Of a DNA stretch of 64,000 nucleotides, positions 19,274 to 28,337 are shown piece by piece. Location: positions 1 through 64,000 of the forward strand of contig PNKZ01000001.1 of NCBI GenBank assembly GCA_013822735.1, read 5' to 3'. Every line of letters starts with the position of its first letter. Position 1 is the stretch's first letter. A model generated the notes under the pieces. The model was not told where the DNA came from. It searched no databases and worked only from the letters and a program-made list of their open reading frames with translations. The stretch is from Pirellula sp. GTDB lineage: Bacteria; Planctomycetota; Planctomycetia; Pirellulales; PNKZ01. Both the position numbers and the translations under genes were made by a program.

Positions 19274-20182
19274 CTAACTCGTGACGAAGAGGCGATTACG
19301 GGCCGCCTCGGAGATTGCGACGACGGCCGGGTGTTGCAGGCGACGTTCGACGGAAATGGCGTAGAAGCGTTCACGCACTTCGGGAAGTTCGCCGATCACG
19401 ACGACCCCATAGTGTTTGCAAACTCGTTTGGCGACGACGCTCGGCGCCGCAAAGATTCCTCGGCCGTGTTGTCCCAGTACTTGCAGCATGGCGACATCCT
19501 CGACCTCGCCGACAATGTCCGGTTCGATTTTGTGCGACTGAAACCATTGATCGAGCGATTGCCGCAGCGCAGTGTTGCGAGTCTGGAGGAGCATCGGAGC
19601 ACCGTGTAGAGCTTGCGGGAAGCCCTTGCGAAATCGCTTGGCGAGAGCCCGGGTGCCGAAGATGGTGACTCCGCAGCCCCCTAGTTCGTGGTTATAGGCC
19701 CGTACGTTGACGTTGTGCGTCAACGGTGCATCGGTGAGCACGATGTCGAGCAAATGAATGGAGAGATCGGCCAGCAGTCGTTCGGTTTTGTCGATCCGCA
19801 GGTAGAGTCGAAACTCTTGATCCAGTTGCAGCGCCGGTTCCAATAAGCGATAGGTCGTCAACTTGGGGAGCGCATCGGAAATGCCGACGGAGAAGCGAGG
19901 TCGCTTGTGGGAGTTTCCTTCGCCACGCACGACTTGCGCTAATTCGCGACCGATCGAAAAAATTTCTTCCGCATAACGAAACACCGCTTGGCCTTGCGCG
20001 GTCAAGACTAAGGTCCGGCCGCGGCGTACGAACAGCTTATGCCCCAGCGACTGCTCCAAACTGCGAAGCTGCGCGCTGATCGTCGGCTGGGCAAGGTGCA
20101 GTTCCTCGGCCGCTCGGCTAACGCTTGATAAGCGAGCGGTAGTCCAGAAATAGAGCAAGTGATGGTAGTTCAGCCAGTCCAT
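19274..20182 (-). CDS. nhaR: NhaR-type LysR transcriptional regulator
   Basis: A 302-residue LysR-family protein with the NhaR start MDWLNYHHLLYFWTTAR, the HTH region SRAAEELHLAQPTISAQLR and the NhaR-specific FRYAEEIFSIGRELAQ. The C-terminal effector domain begins at FSVGISDALPKLTTYRLL. NhaR proteins respond to Na+/pH in enterobacteria, but planctomycete members are often placed next to unrelated genes, so the signal is unknown. It lies 45 bp downstream of a carbonic anhydrase gene on the same strand, suggesting co-transcription and autoregulation through the AT-rich region upstream of the anhydrase. A second, diverged NhaR-type gene is at 27039. Confidence 0.85.
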   Translation of the reverse strand: MDWLNYHHLLYFWTTARLSSVSRAAEELHLAQPTISAQLRSLEQSLGHKLFVRRGRTLVLTAQGQAVFRYAEEIFSIGRELAQVVRGEGNSHKRPRFSVGISDALPKLTTYRLLEPALQLDQEFRLYLRIDKTERLLADLSIHLLDIVLTDAPLTHNVNVRAYNHELGGCGVTIFGTRALAKRFRKGFPQALHGAPMLLQTRNTALRQSLDQWFQSHKIEPDIVGEVEDVAMLQVLGQHGRGIFAAPSVVAKRVCKHYGVVVIGELPEVRERFYAISVERRLQHPAVVAISEAARNRLFVTS

Positions 20183-20227
20183 GGGGAATCGTTCTTCGCT
20201 GCCGGAGTCAAAATCTTCGCGCGACTC

Positions 20228-20827
20228 TCATTGTAACTCAACCGGCACGGGCGTAACGCGGCCAGTCGCCAGATCGTAGACGCCTCCGGCGACGATGAGC
20301 TTGCGCTCCTTGACCAAAGCGGCGATGACGGGGGACGCCTCGGCCAAGGTTTGAGCCTGGAGCCGAACGTTTTCAGCTACTGCAAATGAGAGATCTCCGG
20401 CCGCCGTGCGAACTGCCGGGCGAATAAACTGAAACAGCGAACTGATCTGCCCGGGGACGGCCTCCCGCTTCATCGTCGCCGCGACCGCCCCGCAGTTCGT
20501 ATGTCCGAGGACGTAGAGAACCTTGGCCCCCAGAACTTGCGTGCCGAACTCCAAGCTGCCGATATTTTCGCTCGTCGCCACATTACCGGCAATGCGGGTG
20601 ACGAAGAGATCGCCGAACCCTTGGTCAAACACAATCTCGATCGGCACTCGCGAGTCGGCGCAGCCGAGAAAGGCGGCGTACGGTGTCTGACGATCGGCGA
20701 TTTCCCTAAGTCGCGACATGTTGCGATTGGGCTCGATCGTTTCGCCTGCCACAAAGCGACGATTCCCTTCGTAGAGTAATTCCAGTGCCTGAGCCGGCTC
20801 AAGTTTCGGCGACGCCGTCGTGTACAT
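20228..20827 (-). CDS. Beta-class carbonic anhydrase
   Basis: Interconverts CO2 and bicarbonate. The zinc ligands are readable: CADSR (C56, with D58/R60 dyad) and HTNCGAV (H109, C112). Length (199 residues from the ATG at 20827) is normal for a bacterial beta-CA. The track start at 20866 adds 13 residues; the later ATG has AGAGAG at good spacing. No signal peptide, so cytoplasmic. It is followed by an NhaR-type regulator 45 bp downstream and preceded by an AT-rich segment with palindromes, so expression is probably regulated, perhaps by pH or CO2. Confidence 0.92.
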   Translation of the reverse strand: MYTTASPKLEPAQALELLYEGNRRFVAGETIEPNRNMSRLREIADRQTPYAAFLGCADSRVPIEIVFDQGFGDLFVTRIAGNVATSENIGSLEFGTQVLGAKVLYVLGHTNCGAVAATMKREAVPGQISSLFQFIRPAVRTAAGDLSFAVAENVRLQAQTLAEASPVIAALVKERKLIVAGGVYDLATGRVTPVPVELQ

Positions 20828-20890
20828 GTCTGATCTCTCTTGGAAGCAAGATGTTGATGCGGCCACTGCGGCAACTATCGTCGTTCGCTC

Positions 20891-20940
20891 TTGTCATGAC
20901 AAATAGATGTTATTGTCCTATTCATAGATAAAATAAATAT
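20891..20940 (-). promoter_or_regulatory. AT-rich palindromic control region of the carbonic anhydrase operon
   Basis: This 50-bp block is strikingly AT-rich for the window. It contains the perfect palindrome TTGTCATGACAA, an ATAG-N11-CTAT dyad with the spacing typical of LysR-family sites, and CTAT-TC-ATAG. It lies about 65 bp upstream of the carbonic anhydrase start. I infer an operator for the co-transcribed NhaR-type protein. The following 260 bp up to the TolC-type gene contain nothing I recognise. Confidence 0.5.
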
Positions 20941-21200
20941 GTTGCCGGGGGCCGTTCGCAGGACGCCGCCCCGACGACGAGACTGTGATCGGGCCCGGGC
21001 AATTTCCCATGTGAGTCCCGTTTCTCACCGCGAGCCGTTCCATGGCGCAGGGACGCGCTCGGCGTGTGCCCGCACCGGTGAGAAAGCGATTCGCACGGTG
21101 ATTTGCGAATCACCGGGACGAAGTAACGCACGGCGAGCGTCTCGCCCCCAACCTCGAATACAGTAAGACGGATCGCGCGGTCCGCGTTTGGATTTAGCCG

Positions 21201-22856
21201 TTAAGGTTGCGAGGAAATACCCGCATCTAGACCTAGCGCAGCGCGATATTCGGCGGCGGCGATGAAGTACTCGGCGAGCGAGTCGACGACCAGGATGCGC
21301 GCGTCTGCAGTCGCCTGTTCGCGTAGATTGACGAAGAGAATATTACTGTTCCCTAGATCGAATTTCGTTCGTTCCGCGGCTCCCATTTGCGCCGCCAATT
21401 CCGCGCCTTCTTGCGCACGAAGATACTCTTCGTATGCCGTCTTCAACCCGACTAAGGCAAAACGAACGTCGGCCTGTACCCGCTCCAAGGCGAACTGCTC
21501 TTGGGCACGTATTTGCGTCAGCGCGGCTTCGGTACTGCGAATTTGCCCGGTCGCCATGCGGCGTTGCATCGGCACGGCGAACAGCACGCCGGCTTCCATT
21601 TGAAACGGCCCTTTGTCGTTCTTAGGACTGGTGGGACCGCCGACGTCTTTGGCGGCGTCGACGACGGCGTTGAGTTGGGGAAGCGTGAGGTTCCGTGAGT
21701 AATTGAGCTCCACCAGCAGCTTGTCTCGCTGAATACGAAGGTAACGAGGTTCGGGCCGATACATGAGTGCGACTTCCACGTCGGTTTCGTAATGACTTTC
21801 CTGCGGCTCGCTAGGCTCAGGGAAGGGGGGAAGTCGCGCCGCCGAGGGAAGCACGGGAGCGCCGAATTCATCGCGTAGATAGAGCGAGAGTTCGACCGCG
21901 GCCTGTTGGAATTTTCGATCCGCTTCAATCAGTTTGGCCTGCCGCAACACGATGAGTCGACGATTGTCGAGCCGTTCGATTTCCGGCAAGATGCCGCGCG
22001 CAATCCGGTTTTCGATCCCCTCGACTCGCGCCTGGGCGAGTTCTAAGAGGTCGCGATTGATCAGATACCAGTGGCCTGTCGCAACCCACTTCCAGTAGTC
22101 CATGGCGGCATACTCCAAGAAGTAGATCCGCTGTTTGTCGATCGACGGCTCGGCCGCCACGACGCCGAGGTCGGCCTTGCGCATCGTGGCGCGTCGCTTG
22201 TCGATGGCGAGTCCCTGCAGCAACGATTGCTCATAGCCCACTTTGAATTCGCCGCCGTCATTGGTCTGGCGTTCCAAGTACCACGGCTCGAAGGAACCTC
22301 GGCCGATCCGATAACCGCCCCAAACTTTTCCGCCCGGCAGCGTGTACTGTTCCGCTTTGAAGGCGGCCCGATTGTTTTGGTAGAAGCCCAGCGCCTCGGT
22401 CATGTTCTCCGCTTGCACGTGGAGATCGTAGACGCCCCGCGAGGAGCGCTGCTCGCCGGCCGCGATGCCTCGTTCCTGGATGGCGGCGATCAGCAGCGGA
22501 TAGGAGCGCCTGACGGAATTCAGAACCTCGTCGAGGCCGAGCTCCTCGGACGTCGATTGCGGGGCGACGTTCTCCGCAATCGGCGTCGGTAGGACGTCAA
22601 CTTGAGCGTCTAAAACAACGGGTGTCGCGGTCGTCTCCGGAAAAGCTTGTTGCAGCGCGGAGTGCGGGGGAGGTGCGTCGGCTGAGGCGGAAGCAGGGCC
22701 CGTGAATCGTAGGTCGCCGGCCGACTCCGGCTGCGTTAGCGATGCCGGCGGAAGCTGCGCGAGTGCGGGGGCGCTTAAAGCGACGGCAATTACCGCCGCT
22801 GCAAACGTCCGTCCGGCAGCGTTTTTCCAGCCGTCGCTCATTCTAAGGAATCCCAT
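21201..22856 (-). CDS. TolC-family outer-membrane efflux protein
   Basis: The outer-membrane partner of a type I secretion or efflux system. The 551-residue protein has a signal peptide (RTFAAAVIAVALSAPALA), a Pro-rich linker to about residue 100, and then two helical OEP repeats: LGLDEVLNSVRRSYPLLIAA with the following VEGIENRIARG, and VPMQRRMATGQIRSTEAALT with AAERTKFDLGNSNILFVNL. The second ends in the classic GNSxxxxVxxRE pattern. Order in the operon is ABC-MFP-OMF, with 36 bp to the HlyD gene. The linker is longer than in E. coli TolC, as often in planctomycetes. Confidence 0.88.
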   Translation of the reverse strand: MGFLRMSDGWKNAAGRTFAAAVIAVALSAPALAQLPPASLTQPESAGDLRFTGPASASADAPPPHSALQQAFPETTATPVVLDAQVDVLPTPIAENVAPQSTSEELGLDEVLNSVRRSYPLLIAAIQERGIAAGEQRSSRGVYDLHVQAENMTEALGFYQNNRAAFKAEQYTLPGGKVWGGYRIGRGSFEPWYLERQTNDGGEFKVGYEQSLLQGLAIDKRRATMRKADLGVVAAEPSIDKQRIYFLEYAAMDYWKWVATGHWYLINRDLLELAQARVEGIENRIARGILPEIERLDNRRLIVLRQAKLIEADRKFQQAAVELSLYLRDEFGAPVLPSAARLPPFPEPSEPQESHYETDVEVALMYRPEPRYLRIQRDKLLVELNYSRNLTLPQLNAVVDAAKDVGGPTSPKNDKGPFQMEAGVLFAVPMQRRMATGQIRSTEAALTQIRAQEQFALERVQADVRFALVGLKTAYEEYLRAQEGAELAAQMGAAERTKFDLGNSNILFVNLREQATADARILVVDSLAEYFIAAAEYRAALGLDAGISSQP

Positions 22857-22892
22857 TTCTATTCGTTGCGCAATCGTTACTCAGTCCCATCA

Positions 22893-24365
22893 TCACTCAT
22901 CGTCGCCCGGCGATTTTTCTTTCTCCTTCTCTTTGCTCTTGGCCTTTTGGCCGGCCTTGTCTTCGTACGATGTGTGATAGGGATCGTGCCGATCTGGTTC
23001 GATACTCGGCGGGAAGCCGTTGAGCTGACGCCACAACTCATAGCCGAGCGTCACTTCGTTTAGGAGTACCCAACCGTTGCAACGGACGCCCTGTCGGAGT
23101 TGACGTCGTACGTCGCGAGTCGCGTCCACGTCGGTTCCCGGCCAAGGAGGCTCATTCGGATCGACGCTGGGAACGATCAAGACGCGAAATTTGCCGTGGC
23201 TGTTGGGCGCGGCGTCGACCAACGTAACCTCGCCGCCGAAGGTTCCCAGCGCGGCCGAAGGCCATCCCGCGGCAAACTGCACCGCCGGCCAACCTTCGAA
23301 TTGCAAGCGAACTCTCCGCCCCGCCGTAATCCAAGGGGCGTCGTTTCCGTCCACCCATAGTTCAACGGCTCCGGCCTCGTGGTCCGGCACGAATTGCAGC
23401 AAGGCGTCCCCTTGCGATACCTGACCGCCCTTTTGTCCCTGATTGGCCAGCAGTCGAACCACCGTACCGTCGCGCGGCGCCGTGATCGCCTGCATTTCAA
23501 AGCTCGCCAGTTCGCTTTCGGCCTTAAGAAGTGATGATTTTGCCGACGCAATTTCTCCGTCGGCCGACTGGAGCTTGGCCTGGGCCTCGACGATTTTTCC
23601 TTCAGCGTCGGTTTCGGCGTATTTAATGTAGTCCGACTTGATCGTGACTTCGCGGTTCGAGGCCGCCAAGTCGGCAGTCGCTTCCTCGAGGTCGGACGAC
23701 GCTTTGGCAAAGTACGCCGTCTCGATCTCGAGCTCTTGCTGCGAGGCCAGCTTGTCGGCCAATAGTTGGCGATAACGATTGATCTTTTGCTCCGCTTGCA
23801 ATCGCGCCGCTTGGGCGGCGATCAACTTTTGCTCGTCGGCCCGAACCTTTTGACGGGCCACTTCCAATTGGTTTTTTGCAATCGAAATCTGCAAGTCGCG
23901 CGCGGTCCGGTAGAACGCGATCTGCTCCTTGTAGGAAGCGGATTTGTCGAGCGCCGAAGATAGTTTGTCACGTGCCGCTTGCACGCCTTGTTGTAAACGC
24001 CCGAGCAACAACGGATCGTTGTCGCGAATCAGCAGCAACCGATCTCCCTGCTTGACCCGCGAACCCTCACGCACGTACCACTCCGCAACGATGCCCGAGA
24101 TCGTGGCTTGAATCGTCTGCGGCCGCTGGAGCGGGTCGAGAGCGATCACCTGACCTGCTCCCGGCACACTTTGTTGCCAAGGCACGAACAGCAGCGCCAA
24201 AGCCAAAAACACGAAGCTCGCGAGAAGTACGCGAGCCGCCCGACTAGGGAAGCGAGGGGTGAGCAGTAGCGCTAATGCTTCATCGGCCGCCGTCGCGAAC
24301 ATGGCCGAGGATGCCCCCTGCGTATCGGGTAGCGAGCGAGACGATGTGCGGCCGGAAGTTTTCAT
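22893..24365 (-). CDS. HlyD-family membrane fusion protein
   Basis: Periplasmic adaptor linking an inner-membrane ABC exporter to an outer-membrane channel. One N-terminal membrane helix (about residues 42-62, VLLASFVFLALALLFVPW) follows a cytoplasmic tail. A lipoyl half-motif ISGIVAEWYVREGSRVKQGD comes next, then about 170 residues of alpha-helical coiled coil, and the second half-motif TAPRDGTVVRLLANQGQKGG. The last residues are strongly charged (KSKEKEKEKSPGDDE). The ATG overlaps the stop of the ABC gene (24362-24365), indicating translational coupling. Confidence 0.9.
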   Translation of the reverse strand: MKTSGRTSSRSLPDTQGASSAMFATAADEALALLLTPRFPSRAARVLLASFVFLALALLFVPWQQSVPGAGQVIALDPLQRPQTIQATISGIVAEWYVREGSRVKQGDRLLLIRDNDPLLLGRLQQGVQAARDKLSSALDKSASYKEQIAFYRTARDLQISIAKNQLEVARQKVRADEQKLIAAQAARLQAEQKINRYRQLLADKLASQQELEIETAYFAKASSDLEEATADLAASNREVTIKSDYIKYAETDAEGKIVEAQAKLQSADGEIASAKSSLLKAESELASFEMQAITAPRDGTVVRLLANQGQKGGQVSQGDALLQFVPDHEAGAVELWVDGNDAPWITAGRRVRLQFEGWPAVQFAAGWPSAALGTFGGEVTLVDAAPNSHGKFRVLIVPSVDPNEPPWPGTDVDATRDVRRQLRQGVRCNGWVLLNEVTLGYELWRQLNGFPPSIEPDRHDPYHTSYEDKAGQKAKSKEKEKEKSPGDDE

Positions 24366-26140
24366 ACCGGATATCCTCCGCTCTTTGTCTCCGGAGCCTC
24401 GAGGCGGTATAAGTCATCACAGAGTTCCGCAAGTTCGGAATTGGCGGTCAGGAGCAGCAGCGTCGAAGGATATTCTTCTCGGATGCGTATCCAGATCGGC
24501 CGGCGTCGATCTTCATCGATTGCATCCAGACAACCATCGAGAATCAATAGCCGCGGCCGTCCGGCCAGCGCTCGTGCTAACAGCAATCTTCTCGTTTGTC
24601 CGGAGGAGAGCGGCCTCCCATGAGTCGTCAGTCGCGTCTCCAACCCTTCGGGGAGTGCGCTTACGACATCGAGTAACTCGACGGCGAGGAGAGCCCGACG
24701 CACCTCTTCGGCCGTGACGTGGGGTCGCCCCAGTCGGACATTGTCCAAGATCGTCGCTTCGACGATTCCTCCTGCTCCCGCAAGCGCGGCCCTTTCGCGT
24801 AAGATTTGCGGCTGCCATTGCCGCAAGTCGACGCCGTCGATTTCCACCGATCCCTCAACGGCGGAGCGGCGCGCCGTGAGCACTTCCGCCAGCAACGACT
24901 TGCCCGCACCCTCGCCGCCGATGATCGCCGCCGACATGCCGGGGCGCACCGTAAGATCGATAGGCTTGGCACAGGGCTTTGCGGCGCTTGCAGCCGCGGA
25001 AAGAGCAACGATGCGTACCGTCGCCCCCGCCGGATCGCCGGCGGGGATCTCGCCGTCCTCTCGATCGAGCGGCAGGTCGTCGAAGCCGCCCAGCTTGTCG
25101 ACGGCGGCCATGAGATCGTAGAAGTTTTCCAGATACTTGCCGATCTTCGCCACCGATCCGGTAACGACGGCGATGATCAATTCCGCGGCGACAAGTTGTC
25201 CGAGCGTCATCTGTCCGACCAGCACTAACCAGCCGCCGATGCCGAGCATCATCACGACGGCGATAACTTGTAAGAACCAACCGCCGATCGACTGTCGGAA
25301 CACGACGCGAAAATGATCGCTTCGAGCTTGGAGATAGCGGAGCGTTAAAGTTCCCGCCACGCCGTGCGCCAGCCGGCCCGCGGAATGCGTTTGAAATGCC
25401 CCGTCGCACCGTACGATCTCTTCCAGCCATCCGGCGACCGCATACTTGGCGATTGATTCGTTAATGCCGGTCGCAATTCCGCGCTTCAAGCCGCCGAGCA
25501 GGAGCAGCACGATGGCGAGCAACAAGCCGACGTCAAACGCGAGCAGCACCGGGTGGTAAAACGCCAGCACGATCATGCCGATGGCGGCGGTCAAAATGAT
25601 TGAGATTCCGTCGAGCAGCAAGATCGAGACGACCTTCTGAACCGTTACGATCTCAAAAAAGCGATTGACGGTTTTAGCCGCATCTTGCGATTCCCAAGCG
25701 GCGCTCTGCACCAGCGGCAGCTTTCGCGCTAAGTCTTCCGTCGCGCGCGTAAAGAGCCGACGTTGAATTAATTCTGCGAGGTAATACTGTAGCGCGATCA
25801 TGCCCGCCGACAGAGTGAGGCAGGCGCAAAGTATCAATGCCAGCACGATAATCGGCTGGAGAAGCCCGCCGAAAGCGACGCTGTTCACCAGCGCTTCCAC
25901 GGCAATCGGCGACGCCAAGCTCAAAGTTCCGACCGCGACCGCAAAGAGCACAATAAGTCGGATGTCTTGGGAATCGGCCTGAACCAATTTCCAAAGTCGT
26001 GCGGTTCGCGATCGTCGGGAATGAGCGAGAGCGTGGTGCCCGTGATTCGAAGCCGCGAAGCGCGCCAAGTCGCTCGCCGGCGGCTCGTGCGTCGATGCAG
26101 TCGCGTCTAAGTCTGAACGAATTGCGGAATGGTTGGTCAC
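24362..26140 (-). CDS. ABC exporter fused to a degenerate nucleotide-binding domain
   Basis: A 592-residue half-transporter: five or six membrane helices (residues about 60-330, for example [20 protein letters not shown]), then an NBD. Walker A is intact (GGEGAGKS, 408-415) and the D-loop is present (LDAID). However, the signature is LSSGQ, the catalytic Glu after Walker B is Gly (LLILDGCLD), the Q-loop region reads ALAGAGGIV without Gln, and the H-loop has no His (LLTANSEL). Family knowledge predicts ATP binding with little or no hydrolysis in a homodimer. There is no C39 peptidase domain. It heads the ABC-MFP-OMF operon. It may need an active partner elsewhere. Confidence 0.85.
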   Translation of the reverse strand: MTNHSAIRSDLDATASTHEPPASDLARFAASNHGHHALAHSRRSRTARLWKLVQADSQDIRLIVLFAVAVGTLSLASPIAVEALVNSVAFGGLLQPIIVLALILCACLTLSAGMIALQYYLAELIQRRLFTRATEDLARKLPLVQSAAWESQDAAKTVNRFFEIVTVQKVVSILLLDGISIILTAAIGMIVLAFYHPVLLAFDVGLLLAIVLLLLGGLKRGIATGINESIAKYAVAGWLEEIVRCDGAFQTHSAGRLAHGVAGTLTLRYLQARSDHFRVVFRQSIGGWFLQVIAVVMMLGIGGWLVLVGQMTLGQLVAAELIIAVVTGSVAKIGKYLENFYDLMAAVDKLGGFDDLPLDREDGEIPAGDPAGATVRIVALSAAASAAKPCAKPIDLTVRPGMSAAIIGGEGAGKSLLAEVLTARRSAVEGSVEIDGVDLRQWQPQILRERAALAGAGGIVEATILDNVRLGRPHVTAEEVRRALLAVELLDVVSALPEGLETRLTTHGRPLSSGQTRRLLLARALAGRPRLLILDGCLDAIDEDRRRPIWIRIREEYPSTLLLLTANSELAELCDDLYRLEAPETKSGGYPV

Positions 26141-26546
26141 GGAACGCAGTAAACTTCAGAGCCGAGAATTGGGAAAGAGACACGAATCGATGAGGTGTCG
26201 CGACGGCAGCACTTCCGGACTTCCGCCGCCATCAGTCTCGAACCGGCTAGGTTCGACTGGCTCCCGGTCGGAATGCCGGCGATTCCGACAGTGCTAGCAA
26301 TAAGCACGGTCGTTCCTCTCGAGCGACTCTCTTCCTGTAGTTTTCGACAGCTCGACCTTGTCGACTGTATGAGTAATAACGGTGCCGGCACCGATTCACG
26401 TACACTTGGTCGGAAATAGCCTTCCCACTTCTTCTGCTCCATCGATCCCTGTTCGTCGTGGTCGATGAGCCGACCTTGGCGTTCGCTTGGGCGCGCTAGG
26501 GCGGGGCCGCACACCGCGTTGTAACGAAGCAGGTTTCAGGCTGATT
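26141..26546. other. Intergenic region upstream of the secretion operon
   Basis: About 400 bp between the ABC gene and the HPF-type gene, both on the minus strand. The small ORFs here (26137-26514 minus, 26195-26419 plus) have unusual composition and no recognisable motif. It should contain the promoter of the secretion operon; I could not place it. Confidence 0.5.
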
Positions 26547-26888
26547 TCACACGGAACCTGAGGCGGATCGCCGACCTTCCCGCATTCGCACAAACTCCAG
26601 TTTGCGTTGAACGAGTCTCCCGAGGCGATCTGCGGTACGGTCAATCAGCGGCAGTAACTCTGCGTCGTCATCCTGCACGACTAACCGGCCGACGCCGGCA
26701 ACTTTCGCGACGAGCCGGCAACGTTTATCGACACCGCCGGCACGCTCGCCGTTCACGTCGATTAGTCCCGCTTCGATCCGTTCGATCTTGGGGGCGAAGC
26801 GGCTCACGGCGAACATCAGACGTCGTTCCAGGTAAGCCCGCGTTTCCGCGCTCAACTCCATGCGGTGGGAGAAGATGGACAGCTTCAT
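26547..26888 (-). CDS. HPF/RaiA-type ribosome-associated protein
   Basis: A short (113-residue) member of the sigma-54 modulation/HPF family, which binds the 30S decoding centre and promotes hibernating ribosomes. It shows the beta-alpha-beta start MKLSIFSHRMELSAETRAYLE, a basic helix RRLMFAVSRFAP and the strand IERIEAGLIDVNGE. C-terminally TADRLGRLVQRKLEFVRMRE fits the second helix. It lacks the extra dimerisation domain of long HPF. AGGAG upstream supports the ATG at 26888. It is divergent from an NhaR-type regulator 150 bp away, which may control it. RaiA and HPF subtypes cannot be separated by eye. Confidence 0.8.
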   Translation of the reverse strand: MKLSIFSHRMELSAETRAYLERRLMFAVSRFAPKIERIEAGLIDVNGERAGGVDKRCRLVAKVAGVGRLVVQDDDAELLPLIDRTADRLGRLVQRKLEFVRMREGRRSASGSV

Positions 26889-27008
26889 CGTCACGCTCCT
26901 AGAGAGAGGAATGGTTTGTTTGCTAAGCGGTCGCCTCTCGGCAAGTTCCGCACCAGTATTCATACGGCAGCCGCGGCCGATCAGATGATCGGAATATTAC
27001 GCACGACT

Positions 27009-27032
27009 CATCGGATTATCCGATGTTATAAT
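27009..27032 (+). promoter_or_regulatory. Palindromic operator overlapping a leaderless promoter
   Basis: CATCGGAT-T-ATCCGATG is a perfect 8+8 palindrome at 27009-27025. It is immediately followed by a consensus -10 box TATAAT at 27027-27032. The regulator ATG is at 27039, so a transcript starting 6-7 nt after the -10 would begin at or next to the start codon. The palindrome would occupy the -10/-35 spacer, ideal for repression. No good -35 is visible. Confidence 0.65.
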
Positions 27033-27038
27033 CGGGCC

Positions 27039-27965
27039 ATGAGAAATCTCGATTACGGGCAGTTGCACACGTTCTGGACGGTCGCGAAAGAGGGGGGCGT
27101 CACGCGCGCCTCGGCGAAACTCTTTCTCGCGCAGCCGACCGTTAGCGGGCAGCTTCGCGCGCTCGAACGCGCAGTCGGCGAACCGCTCGTCGCCCGTTCG
27201 GGGCGCGGCATCGTGCTGACCGAGTGCGGTCGGCACGTTTTTCAATATGCCGAAGAAATCTTCGCGCTGGGCCGCGAAATGCTGGAAGGACTTCGCGGCG
27301 CCGCGCCGCGTCGTCTGCCGCGCGTCGTCGTGGGCATCGCCGACGTCGTGCCGAAGACCGTTTCCTATCGACTGCTCGCGCCCCTTTTAGACGGCAAGGA
27401 TCGCGTGCAAGTCGTCTGTCGCGAAGGAAAGCCGGAGGACTTACTGGCCGATCTCGCTCTACACCGGCTTGATTTGGTCGTAAGTGATGCGCCGGTACCG
27501 ACCGGTTCTAAAATCCGCGCCTACGGTCACCTCATCGGCGACTCCGGAATTACTCTGCACGCCGCCGGAGCCCTGGCCAGGCGTTATCGCCGCCGATTTC
27601 CCCAATCGCTTGACGGTGCTCCGTTTCTCCTGCCGACGGACAACACGATGTTGCGTCGGTCGCTCGAAGAATGGTTCGCCGCGACGGGAATTCGTCCGCG
27701 AATCGTCGGCGAGTTTGAGGATAGCGCCTTGCTGAAATTCTTTGGCCGCGGCGGAACCGGCGTTTTTGCTTCTCCGACGAGCGTAGAAGACGACGTCTGT
27801 CGCGTTTTCGGCGTCCGAGCGGTCGGGCGCACCGACGCCGTACGCGAGCGCTTCTATGCAATATCCGTCGAGCGGAAGCTGCGACACCCTTCCATCATCG
27901 CGCTTCTCGAGCATTCCAAGCAATCGCTTATTTCCAGGTCGATACCTCGGATGGCCAACGTGTAA
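27039..27965 (+). CDS. NhaR-type LysR transcriptional regulator, second copy
   Basis: A 308-residue LysR protein. It has the start MRNLDYGQLHTFWTVAKEGG, HTH SAKLFLAQPTVSGQLRALE, then FQYAEEIFALGREMLEGLRG and the effector-domain entry VVVGIADVVPKTVSYRLLAP. It is a clear relative of the gene at 19274, with the DNA-reading helices altered, so target sites should differ. The start at 27039 is set by the family's N-terminus; the track start at 26865 overlaps the divergent HPF gene. It is divergent from the HPF-type gene and probably binds the palindrome between them. Inducer unknown. Confidence 0.85.
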   Translation: MRNLDYGQLHTFWTVAKEGGVTRASAKLFLAQPTVSGQLRALERAVGEPLVARSGRGIVLTECGRHVFQYAEEIFALGREMLEGLRGAAPRRLPRVVVGIADVVPKTVSYRLLAPLLDGKDRVQVVCREGKPEDLLADLALHRLDLVVSDAPVPTGSKIRAYGHLIGDSGITLHAAGALARRYRRRFPQSLDGAPFLLPTDNTMLRRSLEEWFAATGIRPRIVGEFEDSALLKFFGRGGTGVFASPTSVEDDVCRVFGVRAVGRTDAVRERFYAISVERKLRHPSIIALLEHSKQSLISRSIPRMANV

Positions 27966-28337
27966 CGTCGACCGATTCAAACGTGATCCCTACGAAACGG
28001 CAACCGTTCACTCCGTTTAAAACCCAAGCGCGTCGGGCAATCGCCGCCTTGAGTCATCCCCCGTAAATCCCGCTGCGACCCGTGTCGCCATAGCCGAACA
28101 ATCGCGTAACGGTTGCGGTTTTTTGGAGGCCGCTCGCCTTCAGAATCTTGTTGACGATCCAGGCGGCAACTACATTCGCGGTATGAGTCACGTTTCAAGC
28201 GAGGTTGTTGTGGGCGAAGTCGGCAGAGAATGATGTTCTTACTCTTCGGTCTGAGCCTTCGACGTCAACACGGTTCCAAGGCATTCTCTAGCCGGCGCCG
28301 ACGTTGTTGATCGGCCCGTTAGCTTTCAGGAATTTCC
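27966..28337. other. Intergenic region, no gene seen
   Basis: About 370 bp between the regulator and the hydrolase gene. The single small antisense ORF (27977-28198) shows no recognisable content. No hairpin with a U tract was found. Confidence 0.5.
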
